Positions 23,665-36,149 of a stretch of DNA of 64,000 bases are shown piece after piece. The DNA comes from Tolypeutes matacus (taxonomy: Eukaryota; Chordata; Mammalia; Cingulata; Chlamyphoridae), in assembly GCA_026826555.1 (NCBI GenBank), contig JAKSZT010000142.1, forward strand, positions 896,075 to 960,074, given 5' to 3'. Within the stretch, counting starts at the first letter, position 1. Every line of letters begins with the position of its first letter. The notes under the pieces are model-generated. The model was not told the origin of the DNA, searched no databases, and saw only the letters and a list, made by a program, of their open reading frames with translations. Position numbers and translations under genes: made by a program.

Positions 23665-25770
23665 ATAGAAGTGTATCATTCATACATGAATATCCATAAA
23701 CAATAAGTGTATAGTATAAGTTATGAACTTACAAAACAAACATGCATAACAACAAACAAGGTTCCCATATATAACCCACCACTAACACCTAGCATTGTTG
23801 CAAAACAATTGTTAATAACTATGAAAGAGCCACATCAAAACATTACTAATGACTATAGGCAGTATCTTACATTTGGTGTATTATACCCCCAACCCACCCT
23901 GTTAATTTCACCCTGTATTAATATTATATACTTGTATTAGTGTTATTAACTTGTTATAGATAATGAGACAATGTTCTAATATTTGGTCTGTTAACCACTC
24001 CATCTTCCACCACAGAATTCATTGTGTTATACAGTTCCATGTTTTGTACAGTCCATTAAAAGTGAACACTCACTGGCTCTCATTTTCATCACAGAATTGT
24101 GCTGATATCACCTCAGTCAATTTTAGAATGTTTTCATTACTCCAAAAGGAAAATTTCCATACCTCCTTATACCCCTCTATACTTGTCCCTTAGAATTGAT
24201 ATAATATCTTCTTTGCCATTGTTGCAAAAATATTACAATATTACTGTTAACTGTAATCCATAAGTTAAATTACTTGTAATTTTCCCATTTATCACCATAT
24301 AAATAACACTTTGTAAAGGGAGAACATTCTTATACTATTAATCACAGCCTTCATCCACCACCAAAATCACTATGTTTTACAGTCCCTACATTATTCTCTA
24401 GCTTCCTTTCAATTGAAATATTACATCCATAGACTAATCCTTTCAGTAGAAAACAAATTTATAAATCAGCAATCTTAGTTATACTCGCTATAATGTACTG
24501 CCATCAACTCTATTCATTTCTCCACATTTGCAATAAATCTTATTAAAAATTCTACATACATTGAGCATCAGGTCCCATTTTCAACCCACATTCAACTACC
24601 TAGTAACCAAAATTTAGAGATTACATCCGTGAATTTACTCATCATTTTAGTTCATATTAGTGAGACCATACAATATTTGTCCTTTTGTGTCTGATGTATT
24701 TCACCCAACATAATGTCCTCAAGGTTCATCCATGTTGTCATATGCATCCTAATTTCATTTCTTCTTACAGCTGAATAGTGTTCCATTATATGTATATACC
24801 ACTATACATTATATGTATATACCACATTTTGTTCATTGGTTGATGAACACTTGGGTTGTTTCTATTTTTTTTGCAATTGTGAATAATGCTGTTATGAACA
24901 TTGGTGTGTAAATGTCAGTTCATGTCCTTGCTTTCAGTTCTTCTGAAAGCATTCTTAGGTATGGGACTGCTGGATCATACAGCTGTTCTGTATTTTGTTT
25001 CTTGAGAAACCGCCAAACTGCCTTCCACAATGGCTGTACCATTGTACATTCCCACCATCAGTGGAGGAGTGTTATTTCTCCACATCCTATCCAACACTTA
25101 TAGTTTTCTGTTTTTTAAAAAATAATTGCCATTCTATAAGTTATGAAATGATATTTCAGTGTAGTTTTGATCTGCATTTCCCTAATAGATAAAGATGCTC
25201 AACATTTTCATGTGCTGTTTGGTCATTTGTATTTCCTCTTCGGAGCAAGGTCTATTCAAGTCTTTGGCCCGATTTTTATTTGGGTTGCTTGTCTTTTTAT
25301 TGCTGGGTTGTATGATCTCTTTATATAACATGGATATCAAACCCTTATCAGAGATGTGGTTTCCAAATATTTTCTCCCATTGAGTAGGCTGCCCTTTTAC
25401 TTTCTTGACAAAGTTCTTTATGTACAGAAGTGTTTAAGTCTGAGGAGGTCCCATTTATCTAGTTTTTCTTTTGTCACTTGTGCTTTCAGTGTAAAGTTTG
25501 AGAAACTACCACCTACCACCAGATCTTTAAGATGTTTCCCTACATTTTCTTCCAGGAGTTTTATGGTTGGAGCTTTTGTAGTTATGTCTGTGATCCATTT
25601 TGAGTTAATTTTTGTATAAGGTGTGAGATAGAGGTCCCCTTTTCTTTTAAATATGGATATTCAGTTATCCCTGCACCATTTGTTGAAAACACTGTTCTGG
25701 CCCAACTGAGCGGGCTTGACTTCCTTGTCAATAATCACTTTTCTATAAATTTGCAGATCTATTTCTTTAA
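23665..25770 (-). mobile_element. Antisense L1, 3'UTR and ORF2 C-terminus
   Basis: Plus-strand order is 3'UTR (23665-24640) then ORF2 C-terminal region reversed. The latter has TTTGTCCTTTTGTGTCTG, CCATGTTGTCATATGCATCC, CTTCCACAATGGCTGTACC and CAGTGTAAAGTTTGAG. The copy is truncated at its 5' end at about 25770, where the tail of another L1 begins. Its 3'UTR is related to that at 52951-54185 and differs from the modular 3'UTR next to it. Confidence 0.75.
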
Positions 25771-28570
25771 AAAAATTTTTTTCTTTTTAAAAAAATACTT
25801 AGATTACATAAATGTTACACAAAAAACATAGGGATTCCCATATGCTCCACCTTCCACACCTCCCACAACCTCCCACAACCTCCCACATAAACATCCTTCA
25901 TTAGTGTGACACATTAATTGCAATTGATAAACACATCCTGGGGCTTTGCCATTAAACATGGACCATAGTTCACATTGTAGACCACACTCTTTCGCACACA
26001 GTTCTGTATGTTATATGATGCTATAAAATGGCCTATGTCTGTCATTGCAATGTCACTCAGGACAATTCCCAAGTCCCCAAAAAGCCCCTGTGTTACAACA
26101 GCTTTTACCTCTCCCTGCCCCTGGATCCTCCAGTGTCCACTGGCTCCACATCAATGTTGTAATTTCTTCCATTGTTTGAATCACAATATGTCTATAGCAG
26201 AATACAAGTAAGTCCACTCTAGTACATAGCTCTTCCCCCAATCCTGAGGAGTCTGGGATGGTGATGTCCACTCCACCTCCAATTGAGAAGGGGCTTTTAT
26301 CCCATGGGGAAGATGGTTGGGACTATCCTGCCTGCAGCTGCAGACTCTCTCCATTCCCTGGGACGGCTGTTGTCCATCACCATCTCCCTGCCAGTTGTCC
26401 TGGGTGAGTCCTATGAACTGTAGAGTAGGAGTTGCAGCTCCATCGAGGTTCCAGGCCCAGCTGACACATGGGCAGCCCAAAAAATCGAGTCTCTGAATGT
26501 ACACCTACAAACTCCAGGACCAAGTATAGGTTTGAATAGAAGGGACAGATGAGCCATGTGCAGGGAAGACATGATTGAGTTCAACTCTGTCACTCTCAGG
26601 AGCACAAACTCCAAAGTGGGCCCACTGGCAAGGCACCAAACTCCAGAGCTATCTGCCCTGACCATAGGACCTAGGTGTCTCCAAAGCCCTCAGGAGCCCT
26701 ACTATTTGGGGTGGTAACCACTTTGGCAGTCTATGAGATCTTGCTGAGATGTGTGTAAGTGTTACCTCTGAGATGACCTCCCGACTCACTTTGAAGTCTC
26801 TTAGTCATATAAACACATTTATCTTTACCTTTTACTCCTTTCATTTGAGGTCTTTTTCCAGTTGCATTGCCAGTTTGTTCTTGGTAGCAATCCTTCGGTG
26901 CCAAGGAGGCTCATCCCCGGGAATCATGTCCCATGCTGGGGGGAAGGTAATGCATTCATATGCTGAGTTTGGCTTAGAGAGAGGCCACATTTGAGCAACA
27001 AGGACACTGTCAGGAGGCAAACCTTAGGCACTCCATAACAATAGGCCAAGTTTCAATTTCAAGAGCAAAGACTCATAAGCCTAGTCATCAATATCAAGGG
27101 CTCATTAGTGGATCATCCTCTTTTGCCAGTCAATGCCCCTGCCCTTGGGGGACTGTTGCTGCTCCCTTAGTGAATGTGGCAGAGCTCTCCAGGATGGGAA
27201 TTCAGTATTCTCTTCTTCACTGAGTGATTCTGCACCCACTGTGACAATGCCCCATGAACATTTGAACATTTTTATATACCCTATATGTATACTCAGGTGA
27301 ACTTCCTCCCATGCATCCCCCATCCCTGACACCCCATACCAACGATCCTCCCCCACCCCAGTTGTAACCCTTCTGTGATCCAAAGCTTCTTCTAAGATGA
27401 AGCCATTTCAATAGCCAAATAAAATTAATAGGAAAATGAAATAATGATAAGATTAAATGCAAGAGATAAAATACATAAAAATTAAAAAAAATAAAACTAA
27501 AATAAATTTAAAAGTTTGGATTATTAAAAAAATGAAAAACAAAAAAAAATTTTTTTTTGACCTTTTGCCTTTCATCACTACAATATCTGGTATCAGTATA
27601 TAACATGGGACCTTCCCCCTCTCATTCCCCAGTGTCTGACTATTTTTCATTTTGTTTTCAAAGAAGTTTTAGGTCACAGCAAAGTCACACACAGAATACA
27701 GGAGACTCTTATATACCCAACATCCTCCCCCTTCCCTTCTCCCCATTTTAATACCTTTTTATATGTGAATGGTAGCATTGTTATAACTGGTATACAAATA
27801 GTGAAACATAGCTACTAAACGTTGTTAATGGTTTACACTATGGTTTACATTTTAGACCTTACATTTTAATAAATTTTGATGATATTTACCATGTCCTGTG
27901 TCCATCACTGTAAGATAATGGAGAACATTTCCACTGACCACTAAATACCCCCTGTTCAATCTATTCTATTCCTCCCTCCCCATACCCCTGGGGCCCATGG
28001 TGAACCCCTGGCTTGACTCGTTGGATGACAAGATTCATAGTTACATGCAACAAGAGTGAGGTCTTGACACACTGGTTTGTCCTCCCCCATTACGAACCAC
28101 CCTTGCTTTCGAGAGATTCTCACATGTCTATTTCTGAACAAATCAGTCCTCCCAAGGATGGTAGTCCACTCCTTCCCGCTCATTATGTGGGCCTTCACCC
28201 ACAGATACAACACATTATGACAGAATGAACATTCACACACTGCCTAGAAGCCTGCTCCAAGTGTGCCCTGTCCCGAATGCCCACCCCCCACAACCAACAC
28301 CCTAAACCAGTAACCCTTCTTGTCATATTGCCATAAGAGCATTCCCAACTCTGTACTTTCAACCTCATACCTACAAATCCCCAGTGTTCATCTGGTCCCT
28401 CTCCCAACCCTCCCCCCAGAACACTGGACCTTCTAATCCACCCTTCCCAATCTACCCACCTGTCAACCCTTCACCACCCTATCCAGTAATTTCACTACAT
28501 TCCTGTCCTATCCCTTCAATATACAACTACCGTCTATCACCTTACCATAGATTACGTCCATATGGGTGAT
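25771..28570 (-). other. Two-module L1 3'UTR (~2.8 kb)
   Basis: Module 1 (25790-27560) and module 2 (27570-28570) share the same order of boxes: a GATTCCCATAT/CTTATATACCC box near the 3' end, a TTCACATTGTAG/TTACATTTTAG box, a GGTCATCA/GGTCTTGACAC segment, and a C-rich CCACCCC run. The 3'UTR therefore looks internally duplicated. The same two-part design is seen at 18420-20440 (module 2 partial) and 47130-49830. Confidence 0.55.
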
Positions 28571-28689
28571 GGCTCACAACCTTCTCTTCTCTTTTTATTT
28601 CTTGTAAATGTATCTTCCAGACAGTAGCTTTCTGAGACTGCTCAGTTTCCTTAATTCATATCAGTGAGGTCATATACTGTTCATCCTTC

Positions 28690-31600
28690 AATGCCTGCTT
28701 GCTTCACTCAACATAAGGTCCTCAAGATTGATCCATGTTATCCCATGTGTTAGCACTTTATTCTTTCTTAGAGCTGAGTAATATTCCATTGTATGTATGT
28801 ACCACAATTTGTTTATCCATTCATCTGTTGATGGGCTCCTGGGTTGATTCCAATAGTGAACAATGCCGCTGTGAATATTGGTGTGCATATATCTGTTTGT
28901 ATCTGTGCTTTCAATTCTTCTGGGTATATACCCAGCAGTGGAATCGCTGGATCATATGGCAATTCTATAGTTAGAGTTATGAGGAACTGCCAAACTGTCC
29001 TCCACAATGGCTGGACCATTCTACACTCCCACCAGCAGTGGATGAGTGTTCCAATTCCTCCACATCCTCTCCAACACATATTCCTCTGTTTTTTTAATAG
29101 CCGCCAGTCTAATGGGTGTAAGGTGGTATCTCATTGTAATTTTGATTTGCATTTCCTTAATAGCTAGTGATGTTGAGCATCTTTTCATGTGCTTTTTAGC
29201 CATTTGTATTTCTTCCTTGGAGAAGTGTCTTTTCAAGTCGCTTGCCCATTTTTTAAATGGTTGTTTGTCTTTTTATTTTTGAGGTGTAGGATTTCTTTAT
29301 ATTTGCAGTATATAAGGCTCCTATCAGATAAATGGTTGCCAAATACTTTCTCTCACTGTGTAGACTACATTTTTACTTTCTTGATAATGCCCTTTGAGGT
29401 GCAAAAGTTTTTAATTTTGAGGAGATCCCATTTATCTATTTTTTCTTTCACGGCTCGTGCTTTGGGTGTGAAGTTCATGAAACTATTTCCTATTAAAAGG
29501 TACTGTAGATGCTTTCCAACATTATCTTCCAAGGTCTTTATGGTCTTATATTTAAATCTTTGATCCATCTTGAGTTGATTTTTGTATAAGGTGTTAGATG
29601 GGATTCCTCTCTCATTCTTTTGGATATGGATATCCAGTTCTCCATTTGTTGAAGAGGCCATTCTCTCCCAACTGAGTGGGCTTGGTGTACTTGTCGAATA
29701 TCAGGTAACTGTATATGTGAGGATCTATATCAGAACTCTTAATTCAGTACCACTGCTCAGTATGTCTAACGTTGTGCCAATACCATGCAGTTTTGAGCAC
29801 TGTAGCTTTGTAGTATGTTTTAAAGTCAGGTAGTGTGATTCCTCCAATTTCATTGTTCTTTGGCTATTCATATGTCTTTGGCTATTCACAACCTCTTACC
29901 CTTCCAAATAAATTTTGTAGCTAGTTTTTCCAATTCAGTGAAAAATAGTGTGTTGTTTTTAATGGGATTTCATTAAATCTGTATATCAGTTTGGGTAGGA
30001 TAAATATCTTAATGATGTTTAGTCTTGCTATCCATGAACTAGGAATATTCTTCCATTTATTTAAGACTTCTTTGATTTCTTTTAACAGTGTTGTATAGTT
30101 TTCTGTGTATTAGCCCTTTACATCTTTAGTTAAATTTATTCCTTGGTATTTGATTCTTTTAGTTACCTTTGTAAATAGTATTTTTTTCTGGATTTCCCCC
30201 TCAGATTGCTCATTACTGGTGTACAGAAATGGTACTGATTTCTGAGCATTGATCTTATAGCCTGTGACTTTATTGAACTCATTTATAAGTTCTAGATGCT
30301 TTGTTGTAGATTTCTCAAGGCTTTTCTTGTATAGGATCATGTCATTTGCATATAGTCAAATTTTTACTTCTTCCTTTCCAATTTGGATGCCTTTTATTTC
30401 TTTTTCTTGCCTCAGTGCTTAAGCAAGTACTTCTAACACAATGTTAAATAGTAGCAGTGAGAGTGGGCATCCTTGTCTTGTTCTCTATCTTAGAGGGAAA
30501 GCTTTTTGAATTTCACCATTGAAGATGATGTTCGCTATGGGTTTTTCATATATACCCTTTCTCATGTTCAGAAAGTTTCCTTCTATTCCTATCTTTTGCA
30601 GTGTTTTTATCTGGAAATAGTGCTGTATTTTGTTGAATACTTTTTCTGCATCTATAGAGATGAACATGTGATTTTTTTCTTTTGATCTGTATGTGGTGTA
30701 TTACATTGATTGATTTTCTTCTTTTGGACCATCCTTGCATACCCGGGACAAAACCCACTTGGTTATGGTGTAAAACTCATTTGCTATTTTCTTGAATGTG
30801 ATTAGCAAGTATTTTGTTGAGGATTTTAGGACCTAGTTTCATTAGAGAGATTGGTCTGTAATTTTCCTTTTTTTGGTATCTTTGTTTGGCTTTGTTATTA
30901 GGGTAATGTTGGCATCATAGTTTGAGTTAGGCAATGTTCCTTCTACTTCTATTTTTTGGAAGAGCTTAAGCAGAATTGGTGTTAGTCGTTTCTGGAATAT
31001 TTGGTGGAATTCACCTGTGAAACCATCTGGCCCTGGGGTCTTCTTAGTTGGGAGGTTTTTGATGACTGGGTCTATCTCTTTACACTTAATTGGACTGTTG
31101 ACTGCATCAATTTCTTCTTTTGTCAATGTAGGCTGCTCGTGAGTTTCTAGGAATTTGTCCATTTCCTCTAAATTACCATTCTTGTTGGCATATAATTTTT
31201 CAAAGTATCCTTTCATCATACTCTTTATTTCTGTGGGGACAGTGGTGACATCCCCTTCCTCATTTCTTATTTTTGTATTTGCATCTTCTTTCTTTTTTTC
31301 TTTGTTAGTATGGCTAAGTATTGTCAATTTTAATGATCTTCTTGAAAAATCAGCCTTTGGTTTTATTTTTTCTAGTGATTACTTACTTTCGATTTCATTT
31401 AGTTCTATTTTAATCTTTGTTATTTCCTTCTTTCTACTTCCTTTGCAGTTAGTTTGTTGTTGTTTTTCCAATTTCTCCAGGTGTGCAGTTAGGTCTTCAA
31501 TTTTAGCTCTTTCTTCTTTTTTGATATATGCATTTATGACTATGAATTTCTCTTTCAGTACAGCTTTTCCTGAATCCCATAGGTTTTGATATGTTGTGTT

Positions 31601-31985
31601 GTCATTTTCATTTGTTTCAGAGTAGTTGCTGATTTCTTTTGAGATTTCCTCCTTGACCCACTCTTTGTCTAATATATACTGTACATATTTGTCTCTTAAA
31701 ATAGTTTTGCATTTAAAGCCTATTTTGTTTGATATTAATATATCTACCCCCACCCTTTTATGGTGGTTTTTTCCTTATAAAATTGTTTTCCAGCCATTCT
31801 CTTTCACCCTCTTTGAATCCCTGGGTCTAAGGTGGGTTTCTTGTGGACAGCATATTCATGGGTCATATTTCCTTATCCATTCTGCCAATCTGTGTCTCTT
31901 GAATGGTGAGTTTGATCCATTAACATTTGGTGTTATTACTGTCAAGGAATTACTTACATTAGTCATATTTTCTTTGGGTTTATAT
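28690..31985 (-). pseudogene. L1 ORF2 pseudogene (antisense L1)
   Basis: Endonuclease/reverse transcriptase of the antisense L1. From 31985 the minus strand reads the NVNG opening of the endonuclease. It then jumps from IGFKCKTILRDKY to VKEEISKEISNY (31740-31650), losing the endonuclease C-terminus. The RT N-terminal part is well kept at 31327-30842 (NLPTKKTPGPDGFTGEF). The active-site box at 30330-30350 reads YAND after a stop, replacing the catalytic aspartate pair. The C-terminal region ([16 protein letters not shown]) is at 29079-28813. Confidence 0.85.
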
Positions 31986-32089
31986 ATGCCATTTGTTGTT
32001 TTTATTTCTCTTTTTGTTTTTGTTTTTTAATTTTTCTTACACAGTCTTCCAATACTCTCTCTCCTGTTTTTTCCTTTTAACCTGCAGCA

Positions 32090-32955
32090 CTCCCTTTAGT
32101 ATTTTTTGAAGGGCAGCTTTCTTATTGGTTTACTCTCTTAATTTATGTTTCTTTGTGAATATTTTGAATTAGCCATCATTTTTGAATGACAGCTTTGTTG
32201 GATAGAGAATTCTTGGCTGGGAGTTTTTTTCTTTTAGCACCTTGACTATGTCATACCACTGCCTTCTTGCCTTCATGGTTTTAGATGAGAGATCAGTACT
32301 TAATTTTATTGAGATTCCCTAGTATGTGATAGATGTCTTTTCTCTTGCTGCTTTCAGTATTCTTTCTTTGCCTTGAGCATTGGACAAGTTCACAAGTATA
32401 TGTCTTGGAGTAGGCTGTTGGGATTTATACTGTTTTGGGGGTGCTGAATTCCCTGGACATGTGCATCCCTCTCCTTCAATAGAGTTGAGAGGTTTTCAGC
32501 TATTATTTCTTCCAACACTCCTTCTATCCTCTTTCCCTTCTCTTCGCCATCTGGGATGCCAATAATGTGTATGTTTGTGCATTTTGTGTTGTCATTCAGA
32601 TCCCTCTATCACTGCTGGTTTTTTTTTCTATCTTTTTCTGTATCTTTCTACTATCTGAGTTCAGATATACTGTCTTCCACATCCCTCATTCTTTCCTCTG
32701 CATGTTCAAATCTGTTATGTGCTTCAGTGTATTCTTGATTTCTTGGATTGTGCCTCTCATCACCATCATATCCGTTACCTTTTTATGTATGTTTACAATT
32801 TCTTCAGTATATTTTCCCAGTGTTTTCTTAATATCCTTAATCTCTTCTTTCACTTCATTAAGTTGGCTCATGATATTTTTTTGGAGAGCTCTGATTAATT
32901 GCTCCATGTTCTCCATCTCCTTCTGGTTTTCAGTTTGTTCATTGGACTGGACCAT
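32090..32955 (-). pseudogene. L1 ORF1 pseudogene (antisense L1)
   Basis: It opens MVQSNEQTENQKEM at 32955 and has a coiled-coil segment (LNEVKEEIKDIKKTLGKYTEEI). Traces of the RRM follow, then the C-terminal domain (KTMKARRQWYD region at about 32290-32250), with stops and frameshifts. It encoded the RNA-binding chaperone of this L1. The homologous fragment at 33905-34557 is a second, separate copy. Confidence 0.75.
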
Positions 32956-33790
32956 GTCTTCCTGTTTCTTAGTATGGTTTATAGTTTTTTTTTGGTTGGT
33001 ATTTAGGCATCTGTTTATCTTGGTGTGTTTATTCAGTTAATTAGTTTCTCTCTCTAATCTAGGGTTTTATTTAGTTGCTATTTTTGTGTGTGGTAAGTTT
33101 TCTCTTTGACACTTTGTTCCTCTTTTTCTATTTCCTTGCTGTTGTCTATGTTTCCTTGGAAAAAAAAGATTAGGACAAGGGAAAGAGAAAGAGGTAAGAA
33201 GATTAAAAGGATAATAGTAATAAAATAGTAAATTGTATAAGAAGAACTGTATAAGACTTAGGAAAATGAATAATTAACTCATGTAAGAAGTGCATAGGAA
33301 TAAGAATAAAGAAGAGGGTAAAACAATATAATGAAAAAATGAAAAAAATCTAGAATGAATTAGAAGGTCAGAATGATAAGAAGTGAGGGAAAAAGAAATG
33401 AAAAGAAAATTAGCAAAAAAGTTAAAAAAGAAAGAAAACTGAGAATAGAGGAGATGGAAATAAAAACAAGAAAAATTGTAGACTAAACAAAGAGAACTGG
33501 AATGTAAGAACAAAAACAGAAAGCAGAAGCTAGAAAACTGGTATACCCAAAAAGGGGAAATAAAAGAAGGGTGAAGCACAGCAAACAAGAAACAGGACAG
33601 CAGCATGGTTTTCTCTTTGCCCTTTGATCTCTTTGTCCAGTTCCCTCCAGAGTGTTGCACTAAAGCCTCCTGCTCTGCGGGTTTGCAAAACAGCTCACTA
33701 AGGCAGGATCTTTCTCTTTTTAAGCCATTTTTTTTGTCAGAGAGATGGTGCACATCCATTTAAATGATTGCCATCTTGCTGGATATCCAG

Positions 33791-33904
33791 TTACTTAACA
33801 ATGCATGTCCACATTTAGGTTTAAGGAACTGGATCTAATATTTTTCTTTCTTCAATTAAGTATTTATGGATTTCTCCAGTCTCCACCTCAGCACCTAATC
33901 TTAT
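33791..33904. other. Spacer between two antisense L1s
   Basis: About 110 bases I cannot assign. It separates the 5' end of one antisense L1 from the 3'-truncated end of the next. Confidence 0.4.
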
Positions 33905-34557
33905 TCAGCCTCCCTTGTTTGTGATGGATCTCTTTTCTCTTGCTGCTTTCAGTATTCTCTGTTTGTCTTGAGCATTGGACAATTTGACAAGTATATGCCT
34001 TGGAGTAGGCCTGTTAGGAATTATACACTTTAGGGTGCACTGTGCTTCCTGGATATATACATCCATATCCTTCAATACAGTTGGGAAATTTTCACCTATT
34101 TGTTCCTCCAACACTCATTCTGCCCCCTTAACCTTCTCTTCTTGCTCTGGGATGCCTATAATGTGTATGTTTGTGCCTTTCATGTTGTTAATCAAATCCC
34201 TAATTCCCTGCTGGATTTTTTCTATGTTTTTATCTATTTGTTCTACTATCTGTCTGCTTTCACCTGTATTGTCTTCTGCATCACTGATTCTTTCCTCTGC
34301 CTGTTCAAATCTGCTATTAAGTGCTTTCAGTGAATTTTTGATTTCTTGCATTGTGCCATTCATCACCACCAGGCCCATTATCTTTTTAAGTATCTTTTCA
34401 ATTTCTACAGTATGTTCTCCCAGTGTCTTTTTAATATCCTTTATCTCTTCCTTCACTTCATTAATTGATTCATAATATTTGTTTGAACATCCTTGATTAG
34501 TTGTTCCATATTCAGCATCTCCTCCTGCTTTTTAGCTTGTTCATTTGACTGGGCCAT
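33905..34557 (-). pseudogene. L1 ORF1 pseudogene fragment
   Basis: From about 34557 the reading runs through the coiled coil (MKEEIKDIKKTLGEHTVEIEK, 34456 downward) and an RRM opening (NIHIIGIPEQEEK, near 34150). It ends with RPTPRHILVKLSNAQDKQRIL and a stop near 33905. The frame is interrupted once near 34115. The C-terminal domain is missing. Confidence 0.8.
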
Positions 34558-35491
34558 GTTTTCCAGTTTCTTCGTATAGCTTGTAATTTTTTGTTGGTGT
34601 CTAGGCATCTGTTTATCTTGATGGGCTTATTTGGTTGGTTAGCTTTTCTTTCTACTCTAGGGTTTTATTTTGTTGTTTCTTTGTGTGTGGAAAGGTTAAT
34701 TTTTGATACTTGGTCTCTCTTATTATATATCCTTGCTGTTGTCTGTGTTCCCCTGAAAAAAATTTAGGTCCAAGGAAAAGGAAAGAGATAAAAAGAGAAA
34801 AACAATAATAGTAATAATAATACAAAAAACGTAGAAGAGGAACCATGCCAGAGCTAGGAACCTAAGTAATATGAGTAAAACATCATAAAAAATAAAAAGA
34901 AATATGATTAAAAGGAGGTGGAATAGAAAAAATAAAACAGATGAGTTGAAAAAATAAAACAAGAAACAAAATAGATACAAAAAATAGAATGAATTCAAAG
35001 GCTGGAAAGATGAGAAGGAAACAGAAGGAAAGAAAAAAAAGGAGAGAGAGAGAAAAAGAAATAATGAAGACCAAAAAAGAACTGGTGGAATGGAAGAAAA
35101 GCACCAGAAGTCAGAAGAGAGAATAATGAAGGAAAAAAGAGAAATAAAGTAGGTTGGAAAAATAAGTAAAAGAAAAGAAAGAAAGAAAAAAAAAAAGGAA
35201 ACAAAGAAAGGAAAAACAACAAATAAGAAACAAAACAGCATGAAAGAAACAACCCAGGAAAAACAGCCTTCCCTCTTAGGGACCTTCTCAAGCTGCTGAT
35301 GCTCATCAATTAATCACCTTGCAGCCTGCCCTCTGCAGGTGATGTATTCCGTTTTAGCAAATAAAATGAAGGAAAAAGAAATGTAAAAATCCATAAAACA
35401 TCAGTAGAAACTCAGTTTATAAGTTCTCTATCATAAGGTACTAGCTGTGTGCCTTATGTCTCCTTGGACCCTTTCTATTAGGGGAGAATTC

Positions 35492-35543
35492 GGACTCAAA
35501 CCAGGAACCTTCTACTCGAGGGCAGGAATTCCCCACTGAACTA
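35492..35543 (-). promoter_or_regulatory. tRNA-like A/B-box pair inside L1 5'UTR
   Basis: On the minus strand, TAGTTCAGTGG (35543-35533) is a good A box and GGTTTGAGTCC (35502-35492) differs from the B-box consensus GGTTCGANTCC at one position. Starts are 41 bases apart, tRNA-like spacing. This is the best B box of the three copies of the module. Whether it is transcribed by polymerase III is unknown. Confidence 0.6.
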
Positions 35544-36149
35544 AAGCAGCTCTTGAGACTAACTAGGTTTTTGAAAGCTTATCAGGCTCTTCCTGTTCCG
35601 CTTCCCTTAGGCAAGTTTGACTTCTAACAGTTTTCAGTGGCTGGGCTGGTTAGGTACTTGTCTCTGCCTCTTCCCTGACCAAGTTCCTTTCTCCCAGGGT
35701 GGCTGAGTGTGACAGCTTGCCTGAGCAGATTCTCCTCACCTCTCTCCCCAGGCCACCTCAGTGCTGGCTAGTATCCTCCCTGAGATTCAGGGCTCAGGTG
35801 GCCAAACCCATGTAAAGGAAACCACTCTCTACCCTTCACCAAACCTCTCTTCCAGCCCGGAAATTCTCCCTTTACCTCAGCTGGCTGGTGAGAGCCAGGG
35901 GTTCACGGAGATTATTTGCCTTGAGGGTGGGGCTTACCTGCCCACCATATCCAGCCACAGAGGTGAGCAACTCAGTTTTCCCTTGGGCTCTTTATCTCTT
36001 TGTCCAGTTTCATCCAGAATGATGCCTTGCAACATCCTGCACTGTGGATTCCCCAAACAGTTCACTTGGTTAGGGTTTTGCCCTTTCGCTGCTGTTTTTT
36101 GTGAAAGAGCTGAGCAGTGCCTACCTAAAATGATGCCATTTTCCCAGAA

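Larger units (their letters stand above)
25771..33790 (-). mobile_element. Nearly full-length antisense L1, ~8.0 kb
   Basis: Minus-strand order is start at 33790 (CCAGCAAGATGGCAATCATT), shortened 5'UTR (33790-32958), ORF1, ORF2, then a 3'UTR of about 2.9 kb ending in the T-rich run at 25771. The 5'UTR lacks about 700 bases present at 35260-35980, including the tRNA-like module. The endonuclease region has an internal deletion and the reverse transcriptase active site is mutated, so the copy is dead. Confidence 0.8.
33905..36145 (-). mobile_element. Antisense L1 fragment: ORF1 and 5'UTR only
   Basis: Read on the minus strand, an L1 begins at 36145 (AAAATGGCATCATTTTAGG), passes through a 1.6-kb 5'UTR with a tRNA-like module and a purine/pyrimidine-biased tract, and enters ORF1 at 34557. 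It stops at 33905 in the C-terminal domain of ORF1. ORF2 and the 3'UTR are absent, so the 3' end was lost by deletion or rearrangement. The 5'UTR part is the duplicate of 1-1350. Confidence 0.75.

Noticed and set aside
31155..33040. Long plus-strand frames rich in Phe, Ser and Leu
   Set aside because: They are antisense shadows of L1 ORF2 and ORF1.
34723..35309. Long Phe/Leu/Ser-rich minus-strand frames
   Set aside because: They come from the GA-rich tract of an L1 5'UTR read on the pyrimidine strand. Composition alone explains the hydrophobic, signal-peptide-like appearance.
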